36,982 nucleotides of DNA, taken from assembly GCA_934725735.1 (NCBI GenBank), contig CAKVCP010000007.1, positions 1 to 36,982 on the forward strand, given 5' to 3'. This stretch comes from an uncultured Thermoguttaceae bacterium (lineage in GTDB: Bacteria > Planctomycetota > Planctomycetia > Pirellulales > Thermoguttaceae). Made by a program: the position numbers and the translations under genes. Below the pieces are notes generated by a model. The model was not told the origin of the DNA, did not search any database, and was given only the letters and a program-made list of their open reading frames with translations. This document shows positions 7,858-15,857 of the stretch, piece after piece. Each line of letters opens with the position of its first letter. Within the stretch, counting starts at the first letter, position 1.

Positions 7858-8793
7858 TCAACGACGGTCGTAATCCTCGTCGTCGGAATAGTCGTCGTCG
7901 CGATCTTCGTAGTCGTCGGAATAATCCTCGGAATCTTCGTCGTAAGAGTCCTCGTCGCGGTCCGCGTACCCGTTCTCATAAAACGTATCGGGATCGTCCT
8001 CGTCGTCCGGGCGCACGAAATCGTCGAGACTATCGTCGCCGCTACCGACGACGCTACGCGCGGGGCCTTCTTCCTGAGCGCGGAGAAGTTCGGCGAGCTT
8101 TTCGCGACCGCGTTTCGACGATCCGCCCCCAGAATCCTTCGCGTAAACGAAATCCTCAAACGCGCGGGAAGAGCGTTCGTCGCCGCCGGCGCGCCAGTAT
8201 TTTTCCTCGACGTCGAGTCGCGCTTGTTCGTAACGACGACGGTAGTATTCTCGCTCTTCTTCCGCGCGAATCTCCTTCTCCGTCTTCTCGAACTCAAATT
8301 CGTCGCCGTCATGCCAGTATTCGATTTCCTGGCCGGTGAGATTTGACACAAGAGTATGCGTCATCGCTTCGAAGACGTCGACACGCGACATTTCTTCGCC
8401 GGTGAGCGCGAGACGGTCGCACGTCTGCCAGAAAATCACGTAACCGCGCTCTTCGTCCTCAAATTTGAGCGCCTGCGCCGTGCTCGTCAGGTCGAGATAG
8501 AAGAAGTTGATTTCGTATCCCGAGAGAACGTTGTCCGCGACGTAACGTTCGATCTCCTCCGTCTCCATCTCGTCGTATTCCGCGTGAAAATCGTTGAGAA
8601 TCTTCTTCGCGGCCTCGTCTAAATCGACCCCTTTCGGATAGATCGCGAGCGCCCAGAAGCTTCCGTCGGGGCTATCCGCCGTTATACCGTACGTGCCCTT
8701 GTCCCACGTTTGAGTCTCTACCGTCCAGTTATTGGGATAGATGAAACGAACGCCAAGGTCGTCGTATTCCTTAAAGCTGCTCGTCTTGGACAT
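7858..8793 (-). CDS. PsbP/Mog1-like domain protein with a very acidic Asp/Tyr-rich tail
   Basis: A 311-aa protein with two parts. Residues 1-150 (YDDLGVRFIYPNNWTVETQTWD..., AIYPKGVDLDEAAKKILNDF, GYVIFWQTCDRLALTGEEM) resemble the PsbP/Mog1-like alpha-beta sandwich that appears in many uncharacterised bacterial proteins; I make this link from the opening GVRF-YP-W pattern. A charged helical segment follows (about 175-205). The last 70 residues are almost entirely Asp, Glu, Tyr, Ser and Arg, and end in DDEDYDRR. There is no signal peptide, so it is probably cytoplasmic. AAGGAGG five bases before the ATG is a strong ribosome site. The gene is followed after 11 bp by the broken sirtuin, so they form one transcript. 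Function unknown; the tail may bind cations or basic proteins. Confidence 0.8.
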   Translation of the reverse strand: MSKTSSFKEYDDLGVRFIYPNNWTVETQTWDKGTYGITADSPDGSFWALAIYPKGVDLDEAAKKILNDFHAEYDEMETEEIERYVADNVLSGYEINFFYLDLTSTAQALKFEDEERGYVIFWQTCDRLALTGEEMSRVDVFEAMTHTLVSNLTGQEIEYWHDGDEFEFEKTEKEIRAEEEREYYRRRYEQARLDVEEKYWRAGGDERSSRAFEDFVYAKDSGGGSSKRGREKLAELLRAQEEGPARSVVGSGDDSLDDFVRPDDEDDPDTFYENGYADRDEDSYDEDSEDYSDDYEDRDDDYSDDEDYDRR

Positions 8794-8932
8794 TGCAACC
8801 TCCTTGAGTTAAGGAAAAACGCCGTCTAAAAGACCGCTAATCTCTATGTCGCGAACGCGCGACGATCGTGAACCGTTCGTTGGACGTACGATCCGTGAAT
8901 AAAATAAAATCTCCCAAAGACGCGAGTCGGCG

Positions 8933-10030
8933 TCATTCCGCCATTTGATTGTCGCCGACGATTCGCGCGATCGTCTCGCGCGTTACCGGCGATACGACCC
9001 CGTTTTCGGTGACGATCCCGGAGACGAGCTCGGCGGGGACGACGTCGAACGCGGGGTTGTAGACGTCGATTCCCTCAGGGGCGACGACCCGACCGTAGAG
9101 GCTCGTCACTTCTTCGGGGGCGCGCTCTTCGATCGGGATTTGATCCCCGGAGTCGAGAGAGAGATCGAAGGTTGATCGCGGGGCGACGACATAAAAGGGA
9201 ACGCCGTTCGCTTTCGCCGCGAGCGCGACGGAATACGTTCCGATCTTGTTGGCGACGTCGCCGTTCGCCGCGATGCGATCCGCGCCGACAAAGACCGCGT
9301 CGATCTTTCCCTGGCGCATGAGCGTCGCCGCGGCGGAATCGCACGCGAGCGTCGTCGGAACCCCGTTCTGGCGCAGTTCCCACGCGGTGAGACGCGCTCC
9401 TTGCAGAAGAGGGCGCGTTTCGTCCGCAAAGACGCGGAATCGCTTCCCCTCCTCCTCGCGCGCCCAGTAGAAGACCGCTAGCGCCGTGCCGTATTCACCC
9501 GTCGCCAATCCGCCGGCGTTGCAATGCGTGAGGTACCCGCAGCCGTCTTTAACGAACTGCGCCCCGTAGCGTCCCATGCGCCGACAAAGCGCGACGTCTT
9601 CGTCGTGAATCGCGCGCGCCTCCGTAAGGAGCGCTCCCGCGGCGTCTTCGACCGTCGCGCCGGTCGCGCGAAGCTCGCGTCCCTTCGCCGTCATGCGGTC
9701 GAGCGCCCAGAAGAGGTTCACCGCCGTAGGACGACTCGTCGCAAGGTATTTCGCACATTCTTCAAGCCGCGCGTAGAACGACTCCAAGCTCGGACGCGCG
9801 CCTCCTTCGAAGAGCGTTTGGAGACCGACGCAGACCCCGTAGCTCGCCGAAATGCCGATCGCGGGCGCGCCGCGAACCCGCAGCGCTTTGATCCCTTCCC
9901 AAACGCTTTCGATCGTCCGCCACTGGCGCCATTCGACGCGCGTGGGGAGTAGCGTTTGGTCGAGAGCTTCAAATCTTCCGGCAATGAACGCTTCAAACGC
10001 GTTCGTCGTCTCAGGCGCGTTCCAGCGCAT
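8933..10030 (-). CDS. mtnA: S-methyl-5-thioribose-1-phosphate isomerase
   Basis: A 365-aa enzyme of the eIF2B-like family. It converts methylthioribose-1-phosphate to methylthioribulose-1-phosphate in the methionine salvage pathway, recycling the methylthioadenosine released from SAM. The motifs are clear: ALDQTLLPT, ALRVRGAPAIGISASYG, TSRPTAVNLFWALDR, THCNAGGLATGEYGTAL with catalytic Cys170, DETRPLLQGARLTAWEL, and VGADRIAANGDVANKIGTY with catalytic Asp251. The VRGAPAIG and NAGGLAT combination separates it from eIF2B subunits and ribose-1,5-bisphosphate isomerases. The start at 10030 has no well-placed Shine-Dalgarno. The only GAGGAG lies 24 bases upstream inside a strong hairpin, and no in-frame ATG, GTG or TTG closer to it exists. 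No other salvage gene is adjacent. Confidence 0.95.
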   Translation of the reverse strand: MRWNAPETTNAFEAFIAGRFEALDQTLLPTRVEWRQWRTIESVWEGIKALRVRGAPAIGISASYGVCVGLQTLFEGGARPSLESFYARLEECAKYLATSRPTAVNLFWALDRMTAKGRELRATGATVEDAAGALLTEARAIHDEDVALCRRMGRYGAQFVKDGCGYLTHCNAGGLATGEYGTALAVFYWAREEEGKRFRVFADETRPLLQGARLTAWELRQNGVPTTLACDSAAATLMRQGKIDAVFVGADRIAANGDVANKIGTYSVALAAKANGVPFYVVAPRSTFDLSLDSGDQIPIEERAPEEVTSLYGRVVAPEGIDVYNPAFDVVPAELVSGIVTENGVVSPVTRETIARIVGDNQMAE

Positions 10031-10043
10031 AGGTCGAAATCGT

Positions 10044-10070
10044 GGCGTCGGAGTCTCCTCGCGACGCCAT
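10044..10070 (-). promoter_or_regulatory. Hairpin in the mtnA leader enclosing its only GGAG motif
   Basis: On the minus strand TGGCGTC (10070-10064) pairs perfectly with GACGCCA (10050-10044). The 13-base loop holds GAGGAG followed by CTCC, which can add a short inner GGA/TCC stem. The mtnA ATG lies 13 bases after the hairpin. The structure would mask the Shine-Dalgarno, or bring it closer to the start if the ribosome straddles it. Confidence 0.45.
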
Positions 10071-10146
10071 GCGACGCCGCGTATTGTCTAGTACGCAAAA
10101 GGGAGCCGACCGCGCGGCTTCTTTCGCAAATTACTCGGAATTATCC

Positions 10147-10188
10147 CAAAAACGACGCGACCTTAATCGTTAAAAAAGGACGTCGTTC
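10147..10188 (-). terminator. Hairpin plus T-run between the GT39-like gene and mtnA
   Basis: On the minus strand AACGACG (10188-10182) pairs with CGTCGTT (10158-10152), giving CGTCGTTTTTGGG with five T residues. The loop is long (23 bases). It could end the GT39-like transcript. Because it also lies just downstream of a promoter-like element (10204-10231), it could attenuate mtnA instead. Confidence 0.4.
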
Positions 10189-10203
10189 TTCTAGGCCCAT
10201 GAG

Positions 10204-10231
10204 ATTATAGCCGTCGGCGCTCAAAACGCAA
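10204..10231 (-). promoter_or_regulatory. Promoter-like element upstream of mtnA
   Basis: On the minus strand TTGCGT (10231-10226), a 16-base spacer and a perfect TATAAT (10209-10204). It would start transcription about 165 bases before mtnA and give a leader containing two hairpins. Confidence 0.55.
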
Positions 10232-10256
10232 GCAGAGAGAGAAAAGCTCGGCGGAT

Positions 10257-12029
10257 TTAAGGAACGCGCGGAAATTCATACACGTCGAGAACCGGCGTTT
10301 TGCCCCTCTCCGCAAAGGGGAGCGGCAAGGGATTACGCGCGTTTTTGCGAAGTAAAAGCTTCCCTTCTTTGAGGAGCGCCAAGTCGAAGGGAACGTATCC
10401 GCTCGGACGACGCTGAAGCACGTAGAATCCATATTGCTCGACGTTTTGCGCCGCCTCGGGGTTAGAAACGGTCGCGACCCGCGCGGCGCCGAATACGCCC
10501 CAGCGCACGTAATACTCGAGGGTTTGCGTCGAGAAGGAGCCGAAGAGGATACCGTCGGGGCGCCCCTGCGCGCGCGCCTCCGCCGAGAGTTCGCGAAGAC
10601 GCGACGCGACCTGAGCGTCAAACCCGTCCCAATAGTAGGTCGGTTCGAGCCCCATGCGCGTCGCCCCTTCGACGCCTCCGACAAACGCGCTGTAGAACGA
10701 AAGGAACTGCGGGCGCGAACCAAGCGCGTCCGCGACGCTCGGCGCGACGCACAGCGTCAGGCACGTCCACGCGACGACGCGACGCAAACGCGGCTTCTCC
10801 GACGAGACCCGCGACGCCGCCCAAAGCGCGACTCGGCCCGCGCCGAGCCCTCCCAAAAGGGACCAAAGCGCGACGGACGCGATCAGAAGCCGCGCTCCGT
10901 CGTGCACGGGAATCCCCGGCAGGATTCGCGCGAGGGGAATCGTAATCGCCAAAAGAAACGCGGTCGTCGTTCCCGCGCGCGGCGCTGTTTCTCCGCGACG
11001 CCCAAAAAACGCCGACGGCGCGAGGACGGAGAGAAGCGCCGGGGTCGCCGCGACGAGCCAGAAGAAACCGTTCCAAAATGGGAGCGAGCGCGTCGGAGAA
11101 TAGAGCTCGCCGAAAAAATAGATCGGAATATTGAACTCCGCGCGTTCCGTATTGAGGCGCCAGAAGGTCGACGCCGCGGCGAAAGGATCGCGCCAACCGG
11201 GAGGATTCGCAAAGAGGAAGAGCGCGACGGCGACGACGAGTCCGAAGGCAAGACGCGCGACTTCGCGACCGGCGAAACGTCGAGTCGCAACCCCCGCGAG
11301 CGCGACGCACGCAAAGGGAAGAACGACGAGAAACCCGCTCGATTTCGCGCAGAAGGAAACCGCGACCGCCGCGCCCCAGAGAACCGCGCGCGACGCGTTC
11401 CGGCGCGCCGAGTCGAAGAGCGCCCACGCCGCGAGCCAGCTCGAAATCAGAAGAGAATCTCCCCCAGCGATAATCGCGTGCCCCAAGACGCGCGGCGAAA
11501 AGAGTACGCACGCCGTTCCAGCGAGCGCGATCGCCGCGCCGTAGTCGCGTCGAACCCGCCAAAAGACGACCGTCAAAGCCGCGCTAAAAAGGAAAACGCA
11601 CCCCGAGCGCAACCGCGTCTTTTCCGAAATCGACCAAGGGAGCGCGCGCGCCGCAAAGTCCCCGAACGCGATCGCAAGGGACGCGCCCGAGGGATGTCCT
11701 TCGCGGTAGATCAGATGCTGAAACCCGATTTCGAGCGTTTCGGGGGAAAAGAGCGCGGCGCGAGACGGAAGCGTCGAAAAATAAAGTCGCAACTCGCGGC
11801 GTTCTCCGTCGACTTCGCGCGGATCGTCGCGACGCGTCCGTTCGGGCCCGACGACTAGCGCGCGAAACCATTCTTCAACGCGAACCGCGCGGTTGAACGC
11901 GTCCCCTTCGTCCCATGTAAGCGGCGCGGTCGACGCCAAATGGAGCGTTCCGAGAAAGACGAGCGCAAAGAGCGCGAAGGGAAGCGCGGCGCGACTAGCG
12001 CGACGACATAGCGGCGCGGCGGAAGTCAT
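10257..12029 (-). CDS. GT39/PMT-like membrane glycosyltransferase
   Basis: A 590-aa membrane protein with about ten to twelve hydrophobic segments. It opens with a basic N-terminus and a first helix (about 16-33), followed by TAPLTWDEGDAFNRA. A DE pair in the first extracytoplasmic loop is the catalytic hallmark of GT-C enzymes of the dolichyl-phosphate-mannose mannosyltransferase type (GT39/GT83). Later segments such as CVLFSPRVLGHAIIAGGDSL, LFLFANPPGWRDP and RILPGIPVHDGARLL match the pattern in planctomycete GT39-like proteins. The last 120 residues form a soluble periplasmic tail (TYYWDGFDAQVASRLRELS). It probably transfers a sugar from a polyprenyl-phosphate donor to protein or glycan on the outer face of the inner membrane. 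The ATG overlaps the stop of the HD gene by four bases, so the two are translationally coupled. Donor and acceptor are unknown. Confidence 0.8.
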   Translation of the reverse strand: MTSAAPLCRRASRAALPFALFALVFLGTLHLASTAPLTWDEGDAFNRAVRVEEWFRALVVGPERTRRDDPREVDGERRELRLYFSTLPSRAALFSPETLEIGFQHLIYREGHPSGASLAIAFGDFAARALPWSISEKTRLRSGCVFLFSAALTVVFWRVRRDYGAAIALAGTACVLFSPRVLGHAIIAGGDSLLISSWLAAWALFDSARRNASRAVLWGAAVAVSFCAKSSGFLVVLPFACVALAGVATRRFAGREVARLAFGLVVAVALFLFANPPGWRDPFAAASTFWRLNTERAEFNIPIYFFGELYSPTRSLPFWNGFFWLVAATPALLSVLAPSAFFGRRGETAPRAGTTTAFLLAITIPLARILPGIPVHDGARLLIASVALWSLLGGLGAGRVALWAASRVSSEKPRLRRVVAWTCLTLCVAPSVADALGSRPQFLSFYSAFVGGVEGATRMGLEPTYYWDGFDAQVASRLRELSAEARAQGRPDGILFGSFSTQTLEYYVRWGVFGAARVATVSNPEAAQNVEQYGFYVLQRRPSGYVPFDLALLKEGKLLLRKNARNPLPLPFAERGKTPVLDVYEFPRVP

Positions 12030-13528
12030 ACGTTCGTCAACTCGTCTGCGGCGCCCGCCGTTAATTTATTGAACGCCGCGACAATTTCGCTCACTCCTGT
12101 CGTCTTATCGCGACCGAAAACGCGGCAGATTCGCGCGCTTTTAGGCGTGTGACGCAAAAGCGGATCGCGCGACACGTCGACGATTTCCTCCGTCTCTGGA
12201 TCGTAGAGATAGTTCTTCGAAAGAGGAGAATCCGGACGATACGAGACGCGCGCTATATCGAACCTCAGCGGCGGCGTTTCGAATCCTGCCGGGAGCTTTT
12301 CGCGCAGCGCCGCTTCGAAAAGATGCGGCGACGAGAAAACGGACGATCCTTCCGACGCGTTGTCGCGAAACACGAACGTCTTCTCCGCGATCATTCGCCA
12401 TTTGACGCGTCGATTGAGAAAATCGCGCCATTCCTGCGCCTGCGCGACCTTCCGCGCGTCCCCCGATTCCCCCCAACGGCTCGCGTCCGCAAGGAGCGTC
12501 CAGTCCGTGAAGTTCAGGTAACGATCAAGGGAGTCGAGAGGGTTCCCGTAGGGGTACAGGAGATCGGCGCCTTCGCGGAAAAGATCCGCGAGCGCGACGT
12601 CGATCGCGCGCACCGTGCGATGAAAGTAGACGGAGCGAAAAAGTTCGTGACGCGCTTCTAAAAAACCGAAAAGAGCGCCCGCGCCTTTGCGGTGGAGCGT
12701 GAATCCGCGTTCCGTGAAAAAGGAATAATGCACGAGACGGTCAAGGTCGTACGGCTTCGCGCCAAATCCGGCGTAGTACGCGTCGCGCAGGACGAAATCC
12801 ATATTGTCGATCGTGTAGAGGCCGCAGAAGAGGACGCGGAGCATCCGAAGCCACGCGGGGCGTCGGCGATCCTCCTCTTCGCTTCGAGGGCGGACGATCA
12901 GGAACGCGACGTCGTCGGGAGAGATCGATTCGCCCGGAGCGAAGGCGCCGCGCGGGGAGCGTCGCAATCCTGAGATGAGATCGGCGAACTGCGTTTTGAC
13001 GATATGCGCGCCGAGGGTTTCGTGCGTGAGGGGCTCCCCGTCGGGAGCGGCGTAACGACTGAGAAAATGGTCGTCGAAGAAGTGTCCGAAGGGGCCGTGT
13101 CCTACGTCGTGCAGGAGCGCGGCGACGCGGAGCGTCTCTTCTACGCATTCCGGGGAGGGAACGGGACGCCGCGCAGATTCGCACGTCGAGTCGTCGAGGT
13201 TCGCCATGACGGCGGTCGCGGAACTCATGAAGCTTTCCCGCGCGGAATCCCAGACGCGGCTCGCAAGATGCGCGACCCCGAGCGCGTGCTGAAAGCGCGA
13301 ATGTTCCGCCGACGGATAGACGAGCCACGCCGTCTGGAGCTGGTGAATCTGCCGCAAGCGCTGAAGCCACGGAGAATCGATAATATCGCGTTCGAAACAA
13401 GTCTCGCCGCGGCGAGGACGCGGTATCCGCGACGGGGTCGAAATATAGCCGTGAATAACGTCCTGCACGAGCGTTTCCGCGCGATACGCGTCCAAAACGT
13501 CCTTAGTTTTTGAGGTCGTCGGGGTCAT
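12026..13528 (-). CDS. HD-domain phosphohydrolase (SAMHD1/dGTPase-like)
   Basis: A 500-aa protein of the YwfO/SAMHD1-like HD superfamily. Motifs in order: DIIDSPWLQRLRQIHQLQTA (49-67), EHSRFQHALGVAHLA with His76 and His81, VAALLHDVGHGPFGHFFDD with the metal-binding His140-Asp141 pair, His144 and His149, and GLYTIDNMDFVLRDAYYAG, where a conserved Asp completes the site. The R-I-xQ-L and SR..H pieces are characteristic of dNTPase-like enzymes. The likely activity is hydrolysis of (d)NTPs or another nucleotide. A long C-terminal region (about 330-500) is partly specific and could be an allosteric or oligomerisation part. A TAAGGAAC ribosome site precedes the ATG. The gene heads a two-gene unit with the GT39-like gene (4-bp overlap); this pairing has no obvious biochemical reason. 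Confidence 0.88.
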   Translation of the reverse strand: MTPTTSKTKDVLDAYRAETLVQDVIHGYISTPSRIPRPRRGETCFERDIIDSPWLQRLRQIHQLQTAWLVYPSAEHSRFQHALGVAHLASRVWDSARESFMSSATAVMANLDDSTCESARRPVPSPECVEETLRVAALLHDVGHGPFGHFFDDHFLSRYAAPDGEPLTHETLGAHIVKTQFADLISGLRRSPRGAFAPGESISPDDVAFLIVRPRSEEEDRRRPAWLRMLRVLFCGLYTIDNMDFVLRDAYYAGFGAKPYDLDRLVHYSFFTERGFTLHRKGAGALFGFLEARHELFRSVYFHRTVRAIDVALADLFREGADLLYPYGNPLDSLDRYLNFTDWTLLADASRWGESGDARKVAQAQEWRDFLNRRVKWRMIAEKTFVFRDNASEGSSVFSSPHLFEAALREKLPAGFETPPLRFDIARVSYRPDSPLSKNYLYDPETEEIVDVSRDPLLRHTPKSARICRVFGRDKTTGVSEIVAAFNKLTAGAADELTNV

Positions 13529-13842
13529 CGAGTTCCTTAACGGCGTCCCTATCGGAAAAGGCTAATCGTAAAACATGCAGAGAATACGTAATTTATTAAA
13601 GGTATTCCAATTAGAGACGGCGAAATTTCTTAAAATTATTGTCGTACGAGGCCAAAACGGGTGGAAATTCTTTCCAAAAAACGTTATTATTTGAAGGTGG
13701 TTTGGAGGCGTGACGCCGTCCAAACGTGTTCTCGTTTCGTCAAAATTAACGAAGTACGGGCGTCGTAGGGAGTTGCGATCGGATTCGCTTTTCCGCACGA
13801 CTTGACCTCTGTATTGTTGTCAAATAAAAGGAGTTTGCAAGT
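13529..13842. other. AT-richer divergent intergenic region
   Basis: This 314-bp stretch separates the HD gene (-) from the large secreted protein (+) and must hold both promoters. It is visibly richer in A and T than its surroundings. A TTGACC at 13803-13808 and TAATAA/TATTGT-like pieces are present, but no pair with both good hexamers and good spacing stands out. A 78-codon minus-strand frame (13562-13798) has no ribosome site and no recognisable product. I call no gene here. Confidence 0.5.
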
Positions 13843-15762
13843 ATGAGCAAGCAGAAAATGCGGTTTTTTTTATCCTTTGTCTGCTTCTTCCTTTCGAGTT
13901 CCGTTCTCCTCGCTCAGCAGTTCAAGCTTGACCACTGCTTCCCAGATTCGACGCAGATCTTCTTCTCGATCAACAACGTGAAAGAACTCGGCGATCACTG
14001 GAACGCGACGCAACTTCACGCGACCCTATCCTCGCCGCAATTCCAAGAGTTCCGCGACTCGCTTCGGCAACAGATCGAAAAGGCGTGGCCGAATCGTCTC
14101 GGGTTGAATCTCTCCGATTTCACGACTCTTCCTTCGGGAGAAATCGCCGGCGGACTTATTGCGATCCCAGGTAAGAAGCCCGGTTTCGCCGTCATGATGA
14201 ACGTCGCGGGAAACGCCTCCGAAGTCAATAATTTCCTCGTGAGAATCATCCAGGAAACGACGGCTCAACAGCGCGGAAAGGCCACGAAAGAACGCATCGA
14301 CGTCGGTCGGCAATCTGTCGAAGCGACCGTCCTCACCATTCCGAATCCCGAAACGGGAGCCGTCGTTACGGCGTGGTATGTCGCTCTACCTCAGCTCCTG
14401 ATCGCGACCGATCAGAAGTATCTCGCCGAGATGCTCCTTCACAAACTCGCGGGAGAAAATCTACCCGCGCTTGACACGAGGCCCGAATATCGCGCCGTCG
14501 TCGAACGTTGCGCTCAGGATTCAAAAGACGCCGCCGCGCCCCAGATTCAATTCTTCGCCAATCCTCTTCTCGCGGGGGAAGCGATTCGTTCTCTCGTACC
14601 TGCGGAGCAACTTCAAGGGCAATCCCCCTTCGTCGTCCTCTCCAATCAGGGTTTTTCGGGAATTCAAGGCGTCGGCGGAACCATCGACTTTACCAAAGAT
14701 TCCTACGAATGTGTCTACCGCGTGAAGGCGTACATTCCCGAGCAGCCGACTAAAGCGCTCAGAATGCTCTCCTTCTCCAACGTCGAGTCCCTCGATCCCC
14801 CCCAGTGGATCGGTAAGAACGCGACGCGATACACCCTCATGAACCTCAACGCCCTCACGACCTTCAACAATATCGGTCCTCTCTTCGACGATTTCATCGA
14901 AACCAAGGGCGCGTGGAACGACGTTCTCGACTCGCTCGAAAAGGATAAGCTCGGACCGCAAGTCAATCTGCGCACGGATCTCGTCGCGAATTTCGGACGT
15001 CAACTCTCCTCGACGAACTCTTTCGATTCCGAGAAGACCTCCGACGGAGAAAAATTCGTCTTCTCCTTCAATATTCTCGAAGGAAAGGAAAAGACCGTCG
15101 CCGACGCGCTCTCCAGAATGTTCGCGTCCGATCCCGATTTCCAAAAGGTAGTCGTCAACGGTTCCGACTTCTGGCAGTACGCTCCTCAAAAGCAAGCGAC
15201 GGGCGCAACGCGTCCCGGAGCGACACGTCGCGGCGTAAGACCCGGCGCGCGCCCTGGCGCCCCGAAACCCGCCGCTACCGAACCGGGTAAAGAGGTCGAA
15301 CTCATCAAGGGCGTCGTCTTTGGCGTCGCTAACGGCGCGCTCTTCGTTTCGAACGACGCTCAGTATCTCCAGACGAAGGTCTTTAATCTTCCCGCGGGCG
15401 CTCCTTCCGTTCTCGATTCACCGGAACATAAGCTCGCAATGCAGCTCCTCGCTCAGGAACCCGCCGCTCAGTCCGGAATCTTCGTCAGGGGATATAGCCG
15501 AAACGTCGACGGTCTGCGCGAAAACTACGAGCTTTTCCGTCAGGGTAAGACGCCCCAGGGCAACACCTTCGGCGCGAAGCTCCTCAACCTCGTCTTGACC
15601 CCGCCCGATCAGAAGACGACGCGCGAAGTTAAATTCGACGGCTCCACCCTTCCTCCCTTCGACGAATCTCTCGCGAGCACGATCGGATTTAGCGCCTTCT
15701 TCGGCGTCGTTGAAAAGGACGGACTCTTCTGGAAGGGCTATTCCGTCTCGCCGACGAAATGA
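13843..15762 (+). CDS. Large secreted protein of unknown function
   Basis: A 639-aa protein with a clear signal peptide: basic start (MSKQKMR), hydrophobic core of about 14 residues, and a cut expected after LLAQ near residue 25. The mature part begins with DHCFPDSTQIFFSINNVKEL, the opening of a repeated alpha-beta module in which a protein reports on its own substrate-like pockets. It resembles planctomycete and verrucomicrobial secreted proteins of the DUF3352-like type, but I could not assign it firmly. A low-complexity linker rich in Gly, Ala, Arg and Pro lies near 447-480 (ATRPGATRRGVRPGARPGAP). The C-terminal part has a second module (GVVFGVANGALFVSND). No catalytic motif is visible. 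A strong AAGGAG site precedes the ATG and a strong terminator follows. Probably periplasmic or cell-surface; single-gene transcript. Confidence 0.8.
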   Translation: MSKQKMRFFLSFVCFFLSSSVLLAQQFKLDHCFPDSTQIFFSINNVKELGDHWNATQLHATLSSPQFQEFRDSLRQQIEKAWPNRLGLNLSDFTTLPSGEIAGGLIAIPGKKPGFAVMMNVAGNASEVNNFLVRIIQETTAQQRGKATKERIDVGRQSVEATVLTIPNPETGAVVTAWYVALPQLLIATDQKYLAEMLLHKLAGENLPALDTRPEYRAVVERCAQDSKDAAAPQIQFFANPLLAGEAIRSLVPAEQLQGQSPFVVLSNQGFSGIQGVGGTIDFTKDSYECVYRVKAYIPEQPTKALRMLSFSNVESLDPPQWIGKNATRYTLMNLNALTTFNNIGPLFDDFIETKGAWNDVLDSLEKDKLGPQVNLRTDLVANFGRQLSSTNSFDSEKTSDGEKFVFSFNILEGKEKTVADALSRMFASDPDFQKVVVNGSDFWQYAPQKQATGATRPGATRRGVRPGARPGAPKPAATEPGKEVELIKGVVFGVANGALFVSNDAQYLQTKVFNLPAGAPSVLDSPEHKLAMQLLAQEPAAQSGIFVRGYSRNVDGLRENYELFRQGKTPQGNTFGAKLLNLVLTPPDQKTTREVKFDGSTLPPFDESLASTIGFSAFFGVVEKDGLFWKGYSVSPTK

Positions 15763-15794
15763 CTCGCGGCGTTCGGTCGTTCTATTGAATCATT

Positions 15795-15831
15795 ACGGGC
15801 CGCGTTTTGACGAGAGACGCGGCCCGTTTTC
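15795..15831 (+). terminator. Intrinsic terminator of the secreted protein gene
   Basis: A perfect 10-bp stem, ACGGGCCGCG (15795-15804) with CGCGGCCCGT (15818-15827), followed by a T run. The 13-base loop contains TTGACG (15807-15812), which resembles a -35 hexamer for the next gene. Confidence 0.85.
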
Positions 15832-15857
15832 TATCCGTAAATTCGGAGCGGGGGGTT

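Noticed and set aside
10434..11858. 474-codon plus-strand open frame opposite the GT39-like gene
   Set aside because: The product is extremely Arg-rich with no domain, the codons mirror the minus-strand membrane protein, and no ribosome site precedes it. It is a shadow of the real gene.
13562..13798. Minus-strand 78-codon frame in the divergent gap
   Set aside because: No ribosome site and no family character. It lies in the AT-richer intergenic region that must contain promoters.
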